Shown here one piece after another: positions 19,064 to 27,684 of a stretch of 38,545 nt of DNA. Position 1 is the first letter of the stretch; the number at the start of each line of letters is the position of its first letter. A program made the translations under genes and the position numbers. The notes beneath the pieces are model-generated. The model saw only the letters and a list, made by a program, of their open reading frames with translations. It was not told the DNA's origin and searched no databases. Source of the stretch: an uncultured Lachnospiraceae bacterium (GTDB lineage: Bacteria; Bacillota; Clostridia; Lachnospirales; Lachnospiraceae); contig CACZJL010000018.1 in NCBI GenBank assembly GCA_902781505.1, positions 1 through 38,545 on the forward strand. Direction: 5' to 3'.

Positions 19064-20101
19064 TTACGCCTCGTACTTCTTTAAGGAAATCTCAATGATT
19101 TTCTTTGTGAGATCATCATAGCTCCAGCCAAGAGCCGCTGCTTCCTTTGGAACCAGGCTTGTTGCCGTCATTCCCGGAAGGGTATTGATTTCCAGGGCAA
19201 ATGGCTCCATCTTTTCATTTAAGAGCTCATCAACACGTGCAAGTGTTGTAACACCGGCCGCCTTGCAGGCTTCCTCTGCCCAGTGCTGCATCACCTTCGC
19301 CACATCTTCTGGAAGGTCTGCAGGGCAGGTTTCCACTGCACCATTTGCATCATACTTATTCTTATAGTCGTACACGCCGTCCTTTGCCGCGATTTCAACG
19401 ATTGGCATAGCCTTTCCGTCAAATACGCCGATTGAGAACTCTCTGCCGGATACAAACTCTTCAATTACAACAGTATCTTCTAAGGCAAATGCCTCTTCTA
19501 ATGCCTTCTTAAACTGTGCTTCTTCCTTTACGATGGTCACACCTACAGAAGAGCCGCCACATGCAGGCTTTACAACACATGGAATCGGAAATTCAGGAAT
19601 TTCCTGATTCTTGTTTAATACGATACCCTTTGGCATAGGAATGCCAGAGGATACCAGCACCTTCTTAGTCAGGGCCTTATCCATGGATACGGCGCTGCTG
19701 ATGTAATCTGTGCCTGTGTACTTAATATTTAACAGATCGAAGGTTGCCTGAATCTTACCGTCTTCACCATTTGCTCCGTGAAGACCTAAGAATACGATAT
19801 CTGCTGCCTCACAGTACTCTAAAACATTGTCTCCGAAGAAAGATGCCTTTGTTTCTTTTCTTGCTGCCACTTCATCTTCAACAGAATCTGTGTCTGCAAG
19901 CATCTTTTCTGCTGTCTTTTCGAGGTCATTATCTGCCGCAAAGAACGCATCAGCGCTTTCGTACTCGTTTGTTCCGAAAAACACATCAATCATATTGGCC
20001 TGATAGCCATTTCTTCTAAGAGAAGCGCATACATTCTTACTTGTTGAAACAGAAACATCACGCTCTGTACTTGTACCAGCTGCTAATACTGCAATCTTCA
20101 T
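19064..20101 (-). CDS. ddl: D-alanine--D-alanine ligase
   Basis: Ddl joins two D-alanines with ATP for peptidoglycan synthesis. The start is the ATG at 20101 (MKIAVLAAGTSTERDVS), eight bases behind GGAG; an in-frame ATG at 20233 would add 44 residues encoded across the upstream terminator hairpin and is rejected. The resulting 345-residue enzyme is of family length. It shows the ATP-grasp features HGANGEDGKIQ, PCVVKPACGGSSVGV, VYDYKNKYD (family tyrosine) and LEINTLPGMT. It is followed directly by murF. Confidence 0.95.
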   Translation of the reverse strand: MKIAVLAAGTSTERDVSVSTSKNVCASLRRNGYQANMIDVFFGTNEYESADAFFAADNDLEKTAEKMLADTDSVEDEVAARKETKASFFGDNVLEYCEAADIVFLGLHGANGEDGKIQATFDLLNIKYTGTDYISSAVSMDKALTKKVLVSSGIPMPKGIVLNKNQEIPEFPIPCVVKPACGGSSVGVTIVKEEAQFKKALEEAFALEDTVVIEEFVSGREFSIGVFDGKAMPIVEIAAKDGVYDYKNKYDANGAVETCPADLPEDVAKVMQHWAEEACKAAGVTTLARVDELLNEKMEPFALEINTLPGMTATSLVPKEAAALGWSYDDLTKKIIEISLKKYEA

Positions 20102-20170
20102 AATCTTATCTCCAAAATTTGTTTTTCGCACACCACACGGGCTTTCGAAGGCCGCGCGTCGGGCGCACAA

Positions 20171-20203
20171 TAAAAAATGCCGGTGCATTTTTACACCAGC
20201 ATT
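20171..20203 (-). terminator. Terminator behind citrate synthase
   Basis: On the minus strand AATGCTGGTG pairs with CACCGGCATT (10 bp, one U-G) around a short A-rich loop and is followed by a T-rich tail. It ends citrate synthase transcription. A TTGTGT/TATATT pair with a 17-bp spacer lies immediately upstream, so an attenuator role in the ddl leader cannot be excluded. Confidence 0.8.
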
Positions 20204-20280
20204 GAATATAGCACTTTGAGCCCGAAAACACAACGAACAAACAGGTGCTGTTTTATCCCGAAAATCACGCTCGCTGTGAA

Positions 20281-21651
20281 TCAGCGTTCGTCAAGCGGCA
20301 CATAAACCTCATGATCATGAATGTTCATGTAAGCCGGACGGATAATCTTGTTGCAGTTAATCAGCTCTTCCATGCGATGAGCGCTCCATCCTGCGACTCT
20401 TGCAACTGCAAAAATCGGAGTAAAGAGTTCTCTTGGAATACCAAGCATGGAGTAAACGAATCCTGAATAAAAGTCGACGTTAGCCGATACACCCTTGTAA
20501 ATCTTGCGTTCCTTCGCAATCAGATTGGCTGCAATCTCTTCGGTTGCGCTCATCAGGGCAAATTCCTTCTCGTAATGTTCATGCTTTGCGAGCTTTTCTA
20601 CATAGCCCTTAAAGATGCGGGCACGCGGATCCGAAATGGAATAGACCGCATGGCCCATACCATAGACTAATCCTGTCTTGTCAAAGGCGTCCTTATGAAG
20701 GATTCGATCGATGTACGCTGTCAGCTCGTCACGGTCCTCCCAGTTCTTAACATTTGCCTTGATATCATCAAACATCTTCACAACCTTGAGGTTTGCACCA
20801 CCGTGCTTTGGTCCCTTAAGAGAAGCGAGGGCGGAACTGATGGCAGCATAAGTATCTGTGCCGGATGAGGTAACAACGTGTGTTGTGAAGGAGGAGTTGT
20901 TACCACCACCGTGCTCTGCATGCAGAATCAGCGCGATATCTAACACCTGTGCTTCGATTGAATCGAACTTTCCGTCTGCATGAATCAGACGAAGCAGATT
21001 CTCTGCTGTGGAGAGATTCGGATCCGGCTCATGAATGATTAAGGAAGCATTCTCTTCATATGCATAACGGTAGGCCTGATAGCTGTACGCCGCAAGAAGC
21101 GGGAACTCAGAAATAAGACCTACAGACTGTCTGATAACATTTGGAAGGGATACGTCATCCGGATTCTCATCATAGGAATACAGTGTCAGTACGCTTCTTG
21201 CCATTGCATTCATGATGTCCTTACTTGGCTTCTTCATGATAACATCACGCACGAAGTTTTTAGGGAGTGATCTGTAATCACTAAGGAGTTCCTTAAACTC
21301 GGCGAATTCCTGCTTGTTCGGAAGCTTTCCAAACAAAAGCAGGTATGTGATTTCTTCAAATCCAAAACGATTGTCATTCACACAGCCGTCAATTAAATCA
21401 TCCACTTTCAATCCGCGGTAATAAAGTTCACCGTCGCATGGGTGTGAAACGCCGTTCTCGTCGGTTTCAGACGCTTTAACCTCACTGATTTCCGTGAGTC
21501 CGGTTAAAACACCCTTACCATTTATATCACGCAGTCCGCGTTTTACATCATACTTACGATAGAGATCCTCTGTGATTCCATCCATCTCAACCACTGTGTC
21601 TGCTAATTTTCTGTGAAGGTTTGTTACTTCTGAATACTTGTTTTCTGCCAT
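20281..21651 (-). CDS. Citrate synthase
   Basis: The enzyme condenses oxaloacetate and acetyl-CoA to citrate, presumably for 2-oxoglutarate and glutamate synthesis in an anaerobe. The 456 residues exceed the roughly 370-430 of common bacterial enzymes, with an N-terminal extension of about 40 residues before the body. Catalytic regions are visible: HAEHGGGNNSSF with H247, KGPKHGGAN near 280, GMGHAVYSISDPRA and VDFYSGFVY with the catalytic aspartate. 2-methylcitrate synthase activity cannot be excluded. The ATG has AAGGAAGG five bases upstream. No aconitase or isocitrate dehydrogenase gene is adjacent. Confidence 0.93.
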   Translation of the reverse strand: MAENKYSEVTNLHRKLADTVVEMDGITEDLYRKYDVKRGLRDINGKGVLTGLTEISEVKASETDENGVSHPCDGELYYRGLKVDDLIDGCVNDNRFGFEEITYLLLFGKLPNKQEFAEFKELLSDYRSLPKNFVRDVIMKKPSKDIMNAMARSVLTLYSYDENPDDVSLPNVIRQSVGLISEFPLLAAYSYQAYRYAYEENASLIIHEPDPNLSTAENLLRLIHADGKFDSIEAQVLDIALILHAEHGGGNNSSFTTHVVTSSGTDTYAAISSALASLKGPKHGGANLKVVKMFDDIKANVKNWEDRDELTAYIDRILHKDAFDKTGLVYGMGHAVYSISDPRARIFKGYVEKLAKHEHYEKEFALMSATEEIAANLIAKERKIYKGVSANVDFYSGFVYSMLGIPRELFTPIFAVARVAGWSAHRMEELINCNKIIRPAYMNIHDHEVYVPLDER

Positions 21652-21713
21652 TCAAGCCTTCCTTTCTTTTATAAAATAATTTTTTGCGGCTTCCGCCTGT
21701 GTCCACCAAACGT

Positions 21714-21766
21714 GCCGGCTTCCCTCTTTCGCCGGCTGTCTTTTTTTACCGGCTGTCCCGTACGGG
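21714..21766. repeat. GCCGGC repeats and GC-rich palindrome
   Basis: GCCGGC occurs at 21714-21719 and 21731-21736, with ACCGGC at 21748-21753 and the palindrome CCCGTACGGG at 21757-21766. The first two can pair with each other and are followed on the plus strand by seven T residues, which would work as a terminator for plus-strand transcripts. No plus-strand gene ends here. The segment separates the DUF1653 gene from citrate synthase. Confidence 0.4.
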
Positions 21767-21773
21767 ATAATTT

Positions 21774-22409
21774 TTAACGCAGGCGCTCAACATCCTCATA
21801 TCTGGAACGAGTTTCGATGTTTTTCTTCAGCTTGGCAACTCTTGTTTCCGGGTCACCATCCGGAATCTCCATATCAAGGGAAGCAGCCATAGCATCAATC
21901 ACCTCATTAGTGAGCTTACCCCCTCTTAATGTAAGGAATTCGATGCGCTCCTTGCCGGTATTTAAATCCAGAAAATCCATCAGATTTTCATCCGGCTTTT
22001 CTTCATCGACTGTAGCTTCGGATATTTCTGGCTTTTCATCTGCAACATTGGCCGCTTCACTTGCTGCTGCTTCAACTGCCCTGTCGTTAAAGAAATAGTC
22101 TGCGTCATCCAGTGCTGTTGCCGGTTCTGCTGTGTAGTCCGTCTCTGCTTCAAGACTTACAAGCGAACCATCTGCCTGAGGAGATACGCGTTCAAATCTC
22201 CATTTCTGCGCAGCTTCCGGATATTTATTATGATCGACTTCGCTCATAAACATGGCGAGTGGGCGGACATACAGGCTGTACGTTCCATATAACGCCTGGT
22301 AGACCACCAGCTTCTCCTTGGTCTCTGAATGGACTGCAATGCCCTTGACCTGATAGAGTTTATTTTTGAAATGGCGGTAGATGCCATTTACCACGAGTTT
22401 TCTTGCCAT
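21774..22409 (-). CDS. DUF1653 domain protein
   Basis: The first 75 residues match the DUF1653 family, with GIYRHFKNKLYQVKGIA, HSETKEKLVVYQALYG and LYVRPLAMF. The middle is acidic and of low complexity. The C-terminal 65 residues (LMDFLDLNTGKERIEFL onward) form a predicted helical domain I do not recognise. The biochemical role is unknown. The start is the ATG at 22409 (MARKLVVNG), eight bases behind GGGGAG; the ATG six bases earlier lies too close to that site. It has its own promoter with a palindrome in the spacer. Confidence 0.85.
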   Translation of the reverse strand: MARKLVVNGIYRHFKNKLYQVKGIAVHSETKEKLVVYQALYGTYSLYVRPLAMFMSEVDHNKYPEAAQKWRFERVSPQADGSLVSLEAETDYTAEPATALDDADYFFNDRAVEAAASEAANVADEKPEISEATVDEEKPDENLMDFLDLNTGKERIEFLTLRGGKLTNEVIDAMAASLDMEIPDGDPETRVAKLKKNIETRSRYEDVERLR

Positions 22410-22445
22410 AGTCATTACTCCCCTGCTTTACTAAATACTAATACC

Positions 22446-22474
22446 ATTTTAAATTGTTTCAGGCTGAAATTCAA
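22446..22474 (-). promoter_or_regulatory. Promoter of the DUF1653 gene with embedded palindrome
   Basis: On the minus strand TTGAAT (22469-22474), a 17-bp spacer and TAAAAT (22446-22451) form a good promoter 37 bases before the start. The perfect palindrome TTTCAGGCTGAAA (22457-22469) lies between the two boxes and touches the -35, the usual position of a repressor site. Confidence 0.65.
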
Positions 22475-22588
22475 CCTGAGTCACAAAGAATTCACATCAA
22501 ACCGCGGATTTCACGTAAAATTCCACCTTCGCTACTTATCGTCCGCAAAGATTTTGAGCTTCCGTCAACTCTTCCTTTCCAAAAATGG

Positions 22589-22594
22589 TATAAT
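22589..22594 (+). promoter_or_regulatory. -10 element for the PHP gene
   Basis: A perfect TATAAT lies 33 bases before the PHP start codon. No good -35 is present at 17 bp; the best nearby match is weak, so this promoter may need help or be extended in another way. Confidence 0.5.
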
Positions 22595-22627
22595 AGGCCT
22601 ACATTACAAAAAACTAAGGAGTTTGTT

Positions 22628-23482
22628 ATGAAACAGGTTGATCTGCATCTGCATTCCACCTACAGTGATGGCACAGATACTCCGGAAGTACTCGTAGAGA
22701 TGGCCAAAGCTCTTGACTTATCTGCCATTGCACTGACGGATCACGATACATGCGACGGCTGCAAAGAAGCCATCGAACACGGCAGGAAGATCGGAGTTGA
22801 GGTTATTCCCGGCGCCGAGCTCTCCACCAGCTGGGGAGAGAAGGAAATCCATATCGTCGGACTTTTTTTGAATCCTGATGATGAAACATTGAATAAAAGA
22901 CTCGCTGAAATGAAAGACGGTCGTGCTCATCGAAATGAGCTAATGTGTGCCGCCTTTCGCGAGCACGGAATCCCGATGGAATACGAAGATTTACTTGAAA
23001 CCTACGGTTCCGCGACGATTACAAGAGCAACTTTTGCTGACTGGCTGATGAATCACGGATTTATCAAAAGCCGCCAGGAGGCTTTCGACCGCTATATCGG
23101 CGATTACGGCCCCTGCTATGTTCCTCGTCGGAAAATATCATCGCAGGAGGGTATTCGCTATATTTTAGAAGCAGGCGGCGTGCCGGTTTTAGCACACCCG
23201 ATTCTGTATCACCTCTCAAAAGATAACCTTGTGAAGCTGATTACAGAGTTAAAAGAGGCCGGTCTTATTGGAATCGAAGGCGTTTACACAACCTATTCTC
23301 AGGCTGATACCCGCCTTATTTCACAACTTGCCAAAGACCACGGTCTCCTGCTTTCCGGAGGTTCTGACTACCATGGAGCTAATAAGCCACGCATCCATCT
23401 GGGTGTTGGCCACGGTCACCTGTTCGTGCCGGCCTCCTACCTTGAAGGACTCCGAAGCTGGCGCGACGCACACCGTACTTAA
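22628..23482 (+). CDS. PHP-domain phosphoesterase
   Basis: The start is the ATG at 22628, with AAGGAG six bases upstream; longer in-frame reading back to 22454 lacks a ribosome binding site and crosses the promoter. The 284-residue protein has the PHP metal-binding pattern: HLHSTYSDGTDTPE near the N-terminus, ALTDHDTCDGC, IPGAELSTSW, VLAHPILYHL and SGGSDYHGANKP. Relatives include 3',5'-nucleoside bisphosphate phosphatases and 5'-3' exonucleases of the YciV/RnaAM type; the exact substrate is not shown. Its stop codon overlaps that of the convergent HAD gene. Confidence 0.9.
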   Translation: MKQVDLHLHSTYSDGTDTPEVLVEMAKALDLSAIALTDHDTCDGCKEAIEHGRKIGVEVIPGAELSTSWGEKEIHIVGLFLNPDDETLNKRLAEMKDGRAHRNELMCAAFREHGIPMEYEDLLETYGSATITRATFADWLMNHGFIKSRQEAFDRYIGDYGPCYVPRRKISSQEGIRYILEAGGVPVLAHPILYHLSKDNLVKLITELKEAGLIGIEGVYTTYSQADTRLISQLAKDHGLLLSGGSDYHGANKPRIHLGVGHGHLFVPASYLEGLRSWRDAHRT

Positions 23483-24318
23483 ATCACATGCAGAATATTC
23501 TTTAATCCATAGGCCACTCCGTCGTTGTCATGGTGCACTGTCACCTCATCAGCGACAGCGAGGGCCTTTTCTGATGCATTTGCCATGGCTATTCCGGTCC
23601 CAGCAAATTTCAGCATATCGATATCATTGTCGGCATCACCAAATGCCGCAATTTCTTCCTGCTTAACATTCAGTACATCCATCAGCACTTTCAGGCCGGA
23701 ATGCTTGCCGGCTTCCGGGTTTGACATTTCCAGAAGCTGTTTCACAGAGCTTGTCAGATAGACCGGAATCTCTTCCTTCTTAATCTGGTCATATATTTTT
23801 TGCTTCATTTGCTCATTTGATATAACCAGATCGAGTCCATCCAGATTTCCATCATGTGCCTTCACAAATCCGCGGAAGTCCTTTACAGGAGTTCTCGTGC
23901 GCTTCACGTAAGGAATTGCCGTCTGCGTCGTCCCGTATCCGACCGGATTTTCAACGTACTCAGCCCAGGCGTAAGCAACACCATCCACAAACGTCTCAAA
24001 TGCGTGCGGAATATCCGGAGCCATTTTTTCAACAAGATCCATGACACAGTCCGCCGCCCCAACCGGAAGTGCAAAGGAGTGAATCCTCTTTTTCTCCGGG
24101 ATGTAGTAAACGGCAGCACCATTTCCCGTGATTGCATATTCAATTTCCTTCACGGCTAACACATCCTCAGGCAACGAATCAAAACAGCGACCGCTCGCTA
24201 TACAAATATGGACGCCGTTATGAGCGGCGTCCACAAGTGCTTTACGGTTGCCGGAAGAAAGCCTGGCCTGCGAATTAAGCGTCGTGCGGTCTAAATCCAA
24301 AGCAACTAATTTAATCAT
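23479..24318 (-). CDS. Cof-type HAD hydrolase
   Basis: This is a 279-residue haloacid dehalogenase-family phosphatase of the Cof subfamily. It shows motif I LDLDRTTLNS, motif II IASGR, a C2 cap in the middle and GDADNDIDMLKFAGTGIAMANA at the end. In motif I the second aspartate follows LD as D-L-D, normal for the family. Substrates are usually sugar phosphates or FMN and cannot be predicted. It starts 75 bases behind purH with AGAAGG as ribosome binding site and no terminator between, so it may be the last gene of the purO-purH transcript. Confidence 0.92.
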   Translation of the reverse strand: MIKLVALDLDRTTLNSQARLSSGNRKALVDAAHNGVHICIASGRCFDSLPEDVLAVKEIEYAITGNGAAVYYIPEKKRIHSFALPVGAADCVMDLVEKMAPDIPHAFETFVDGVAYAWAEYVENPVGYGTTQTAIPYVKRTRTPVKDFRGFVKAHDGNLDGLDLVISNEQMKQKIYDQIKKEEIPVYLTSSVKQLLEMSNPEAGKHSGLKVLMDVLNVKQEEIAAFGDADNDIDMLKFAGTGIAMANASEKALAVADEVTVHHDNDGVAYGLKNILHVI

Positions 24319-24393
24319 AAATAACCTTCTTCTTTCGAAGCAATCGCTCTTCCCTGCCTTTGCGGGCTCAGTGCGAAGCAGTGTCGATACGAA

Positions 24394-25575
24394 TTAATGA
24401 TGGAATAAACGGATTCCGGTAAATGCCATTGCAATACCGTACTTATTGCATGTATCGATAACGTTCTGGTCTCTAATTGAGCCACCTGGCTGAGCGATGT
24501 AAGATACACCGGACTTGTGAGCTCTTTCGATGTTATCACCGAATGGGAAGAATGCATCAGAACCTAAAGCTACGCCTGTGTTCTTAGCAAGCCAAGCCTT
24601 CTTTTCTTCTCTTGTGAAAGGAGCCGGCTTTGTAGTGAATACTCTCTCCCACTCGCCATCAGCAAGAAGGTCTTCGGATTCATCACCGATATAAACATCG
24701 ATTGCATTATCTCTGTCTGGCTTGCCGATGTCATCACGGAAAGGAAGGTTCATAACCTTTTCGCTCTGACGGAGCCACCAGTTATCAGCCTTGGAACCAG
24801 CAAGACGTGTGCAGTGTACACGAGACTGCTGACCAGCACCGATACCGATTGCCTGACCACCCTTAACGTAGCATACAGAGTTGGACTGTGTGTACTTCAG
24901 TGTGATAAGGGCTACTACTAAGTCAATCTTAGCAGAATCAGGGATTTCCTTATTCTCTGTAACAACATCCTTTAACATTTCCTTGTCAATATGAAGGTTG
25001 TTGTGACCCTGCTCGAATGTTATGCCAAATACCTGCTTCTTCTCAAGCTCAGCCGGCTTGTAGGAAGGATCGATCTGGATGATGTTGTAGTTGCCCTTCT
25101 TCTTGGACTTTAAAATCTCAAGAGCTTCCGGCTCATATCCCGGAGCGATTATGCCGTCAGATACTTCGTGCTGGATAAGCTTAGCTGTTGCAACATCACA
25201 AACATCGGAAAGAGAAATGAAATCACCGAAGGAAGACATACGGTCAGCGCCTCTTGCTCTGGAGTAAGCACAAGCAAGTGGAGAAAGCTCGCCAATTGTC
25301 TCATCTACCCAGTAGATTTTCTTAAGTGTTTCATCTAAAGGAAGGCCAACTGCAGCGCCTGCCGGAGAAACATGCTTAAAGGATGTGGCTGCAGGAATTC
25401 CTGTAGCTTCCTTTAACTCGCTTACAAGCTGCCATCCGTTTAAGGCATCGAGGAAATTGATATATCCTGGTCTGCCGTTTAATACTGTTACAGGAAGCTC
25501 AGAGCCATCTTCCATGAAGATGCGGCTAGGCTTCTGATTTGGGTTACATCCGTACTTTAACTGAAATTCGTTCAT
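24394..25575 (-). CDS. purH: AICAR transformylase (stand-alone PurH C-terminal domain)
   Basis: The enzyme formylates AICAR to FAICAR with 10-formyltetrahydrofolate. The start is ATG 25575 (MNEFQLKYG), with GGAG six bases upstream. The 393-residue protein corresponds to the transformylase half of PurH: KYGCNPNQKPSR, the catalytic Lys-His region SFKHVSPAGAA, YTQSNSVCYVKGGQAIGIGAGQQSRVH read in pieces, and ALGSDAFFPFGDNIERA. The N-terminal MGS-like IMP cyclohydrolase half of normal PurH is absent. That step is instead supplied by PurO, encoded 15 bases upstream in the same operon. Confidence 0.94.
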   Translation of the reverse strand: MNEFQLKYGCNPNQKPSRIFMEDGSELPVTVLNGRPGYINFLDALNGWQLVSELKEATGIPAATSFKHVSPAGAAVGLPLDETLKKIYWVDETIGELSPLACAYSRARGADRMSSFGDFISLSDVCDVATAKLIQHEVSDGIIAPGYEPEALEILKSKKKGNYNIIQIDPSYKPAELEKKQVFGITFEQGHNNLHIDKEMLKDVVTENKEIPDSAKIDLVVALITLKYTQSNSVCYVKGGQAIGIGAGQQSRVHCTRLAGSKADNWWLRQSEKVMNLPFRDDIGKPDRDNAIDVYIGDESEDLLADGEWERVFTTKPAPFTREEKKAWLAKNTGVALGSDAFFPFGDNIERAHKSGVSYIAQPGGSIRDQNVIDTCNKYGIAMAFTGIRLFHH

Positions 25576-25590
25576 TTTGATCTCCTTCAA

Positions 25591-26304
25591 TTAGTGGTTC
25601 TTGTTTACAATACGAGTCTCGTACTTGCCGGTTTCAATGTCGATGAAACGGACAAAGAGAGATACCTTATTGTCTTCGTTTAAGTTGTTCCATACCTTCT
25701 CGGTAAATGCATCGATATCGCCATCGATATCAACTAATGTTGGTTCACCTTCGAAGCTAGGCAGTGGGTTTGCATCCTTCATGTATGTGTGGATGAATCT
25801 TCCTTCGCCAGCCTTAGGGTTGTCGTAAGAGAATGTATAACGATTGCAGCAGGATGGATCACCATTGTTGCTCTTTAAAATAGACATCATGAAGCTGAAG
25901 TCATTGTCTGCTACTGTCATAACAGCAGAAATTCTAGGTGTATAATTTGGACCATCCGGCTCAAATTCACGAGTTCTTAAAGCTTCCTCAAATGTCTTAC
26001 CTTCGCCCATAAGATCATATACAGTATCTGTCTGGTCACCGTTTGTAACGATTGTGTCGTTACCAAGTACGCGAACCGGTGCATAGATAATAAGGCTTGG
26101 ATCCTCAAGCTTGCTTGGGTCAAATGCCTGTGTACGGATACCTTCACCATCTTCAACGAAAACACGGTTACGGCTGTTTGAGCTTCTGCCCATGATAAAG
26201 TAAGCTGTTACGGCTTTCTTACCATCTTTGCTTCTGCCAACAACAATACCTCTGCCCGGGTATGTAGTGCTGGAAAGTTCTGCTTCAAGTTTCTGCATCT
26301 CCAT
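25591..26304 (-). CDS. purO: IMP cyclohydrolase, PurO type
   Basis: This protein closes FAICAR to IMP, the last step of purine synthesis. The 237 residues match the PurO family known best from archaea: YPGRGIVVGRSKDGKKAV, YFIMGRSSNSRNRVF, SLIIYAPVRVL, NGDQTDTVYD and TPRISAVM. Its pairing with a transformylase-only PurH strongly supports the assignment. The start has AGGAG seven bases upstream. A TGCTAAAAT extended -10 lies about 50 bases before the start. Confidence 0.92.
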   Translation of the reverse strand: MEMQKLEAELSSTTYPGRGIVVGRSKDGKKAVTAYFIMGRSSNSRNRVFVEDGEGIRTQAFDPSKLEDPSLIIYAPVRVLGNDTIVTNGDQTDTVYDLMGEGKTFEEALRTREFEPDGPNYTPRISAVMTVADNDFSFMMSILKSNNGDPSCCNRYTFSYDNPKAGEGRFIHTYMKDANPLPSFEGEPTLVDIDGDIDAFTEKVWNNLNEDNKVSLFVRFIDIETGKYETRIVNKNH

Positions 26305-26354
26305 GATTTTTCTCCTGAAATCAAATTATTACTGACTCACTCATCAGCCCAACC

Positions 26355-26363
26355 ATTTTAGCA
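26355..26363 (-). promoter_or_regulatory. Extended -10 promoter of purO-purH
   Basis: On the minus strand TGCTAAAAT fits the TGnTATAAT extended -10 form and lies 51 bases before the purO start. No good -35 is present. I could not recognise a PurR box or purine riboswitch between it and purO. Confidence 0.45.
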
Positions 26364-26423
26364 CAGTACATCACTAAAAACTATATCCTTTATGCACAAA
26401 ACATTTTCCGAGTACGCGCCGGC

Positions 26424-27560
26424 TTAATAGTTTCCCAGCAGTCTGACTGCCTTGGCTTCTTCTTCAATGCCACGCATCGCGTTAATGACATTGGCATCAT
26501 CAATATTTCCGTCAAAATCAATGAAGAAGCGGAAATCCCAGTTATTATCTCCCATTGGGCGGGATTCAATCTTGGTCATGTTCAGTCCGTTGTAAATAAT
26601 GTGGCTCAGTGTGTTGTACAGGGTACCTGGCTCGTTTGGAGTTTCAAAGAAGATGCTCATCTTCTTTGCGCCCTTTACAAACTTTCTGTCCTTGCAGACA
26701 ATGATGAAGCGAGTCACATTGTTGTCTCTGTCATTGATGCATTCGCGCAAGATTTCAAGACCGAAAACCTTAGCAGCTTCGCGGCTTGCAATTGCAACCT
26801 GAGTCTTATCCTGCTCTTCCACAACCTTCTTGGCACTCATAGCCGTATTTGCCTGGGAAATCTTCTGCCAGTCAGGATACTGCTCTAAGAACTTCTGACA
26901 CTGCATCAGACCCTGTGGATGAGAATACACCGTCTTCACCTTAGAAAGATCTGTTCCCGGAAGGCCTAACAGACAATGCTCAACCTTTACATAAGTCTCT
27001 GCAATGATGTAATTGTGGAACTCCTGTAAAAGATCGTAGACATCAGACACAAAGCCGGTTGTAGAATTTTCAATTGGAAGCACGGCATAGTCTGCCTTAC
27101 CGTCACGAACGGCCTCCATCGCTTCACGCCAGCTTCTGACATTGAAATTATCGACATCTTCGCCAAAATACTGATGCATTGCAATAGAAGAATATGCACC
27201 CGGAACACCTTGGTACACAACCTTCACCCCATCCTTATTCACTTCATCGATTGCAGTGTAAGGCTCACGTAAACTCTGGCCGGATTCCTCCAAAAGACGA
27301 TACTGCGTCTTTCTTGAGTCCGCCATAATCTGCGTAAACATACCGTCGATCACATGCTTATTTTCCGGGTTCTGAACCAGAGAGTCAATCTTTTCAAGCT
27401 TCTCGTGCTCACGTGCGCGGTCTAAAACCTTTTTACCGGTTGCAATCTTATATTCAGCGACATCATGACACAGCTTCATGCGCTTCTCAAACAGCTTTAC
27501 AAGCTGCTGATCAACGTCATCAATCTCCTCACGAATCGCACCTAAATTCAATTCCTGCAT
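26424..27560 (-). CDS. pheA: Bifunctional chorismate mutase / prephenate dehydratase PheA
   Basis: PheA converts chorismate to prephenate and then to phenylpyruvate for phenylalanine synthesis. The start is ATG 27560 (MQELNLGAIREEIDD), six bases behind AGGAG; the in-frame start at 27620 lies in the leader. Domains in order over 378 residues: AroQ-type chorismate mutase (1-85; DDVDQQLVKLFEKRM), dehydratase (about 110-285; VVYQGVPGAYSS, LPIENSTTGFVSDVYD) and ACT domain (about 295-378) with the phenylalanine-binding motif ESRPMGD. Feedback inhibition by phenylalanine is therefore likely. No T-box or leader peptide rich in phenylalanine is visible. Confidence 0.96.
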   Translation of the reverse strand: MQELNLGAIREEIDDVDQQLVKLFEKRMKLCHDVAEYKIATGKKVLDRAREHEKLEKIDSLVQNPENKHVIDGMFTQIMADSRKTQYRLLEESGQSLREPYTAIDEVNKDGVKVVYQGVPGAYSSIAMHQYFGEDVDNFNVRSWREAMEAVRDGKADYAVLPIENSTTGFVSDVYDLLQEFHNYIIAETYVKVEHCLLGLPGTDLSKVKTVYSHPQGLMQCQKFLEQYPDWQKISQANTAMSAKKVVEEQDKTQVAIASREAAKVFGLEILRECINDRDNNVTRFIIVCKDRKFVKGAKKMSIFFETPNEPGTLYNTLSHIIYNGLNMTKIESRPMGDNNWDFRFFIDFDGNIDDANVINAMRGIEEEAKAVRLLGNY

Positions 27561-27654
27561 ACTAAACTCCTGAAATAAAATATCCTGCCCGTCATCAGGT
27601 TCCGACAATGCAGTCAACAAGAGCGTTTGTCAAAAACAGATAACGAACAGGATT

Positions 27655-27663
27655 ATTTTATCA
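27655..27663 (-). promoter_or_regulatory. Extended -10 promoter of pheA
   Basis: On the minus strand TGATAAAAT fits an extended -10 element and lies about 95 bases before the pheA start, just behind the gntP-like stop codon. TTCACT at 17 bp is a weak -35. Confidence 0.45.
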
Positions 27664-27684
27664 CATTACAGTGAAAGAGTGAAA

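Noticed and set aside
20102..20233. 44-residue N-terminal extension of Ddl
   Set aside because: It would be translated through a rho-independent terminator and lacks a ribosome binding site; the start at 20101 fits the family.
27561..27654. Phenylalanine leader peptide for pheA
   Set aside because: The in-frame leader has no cluster of phenylalanine codons and no alternative hairpins that I can see.
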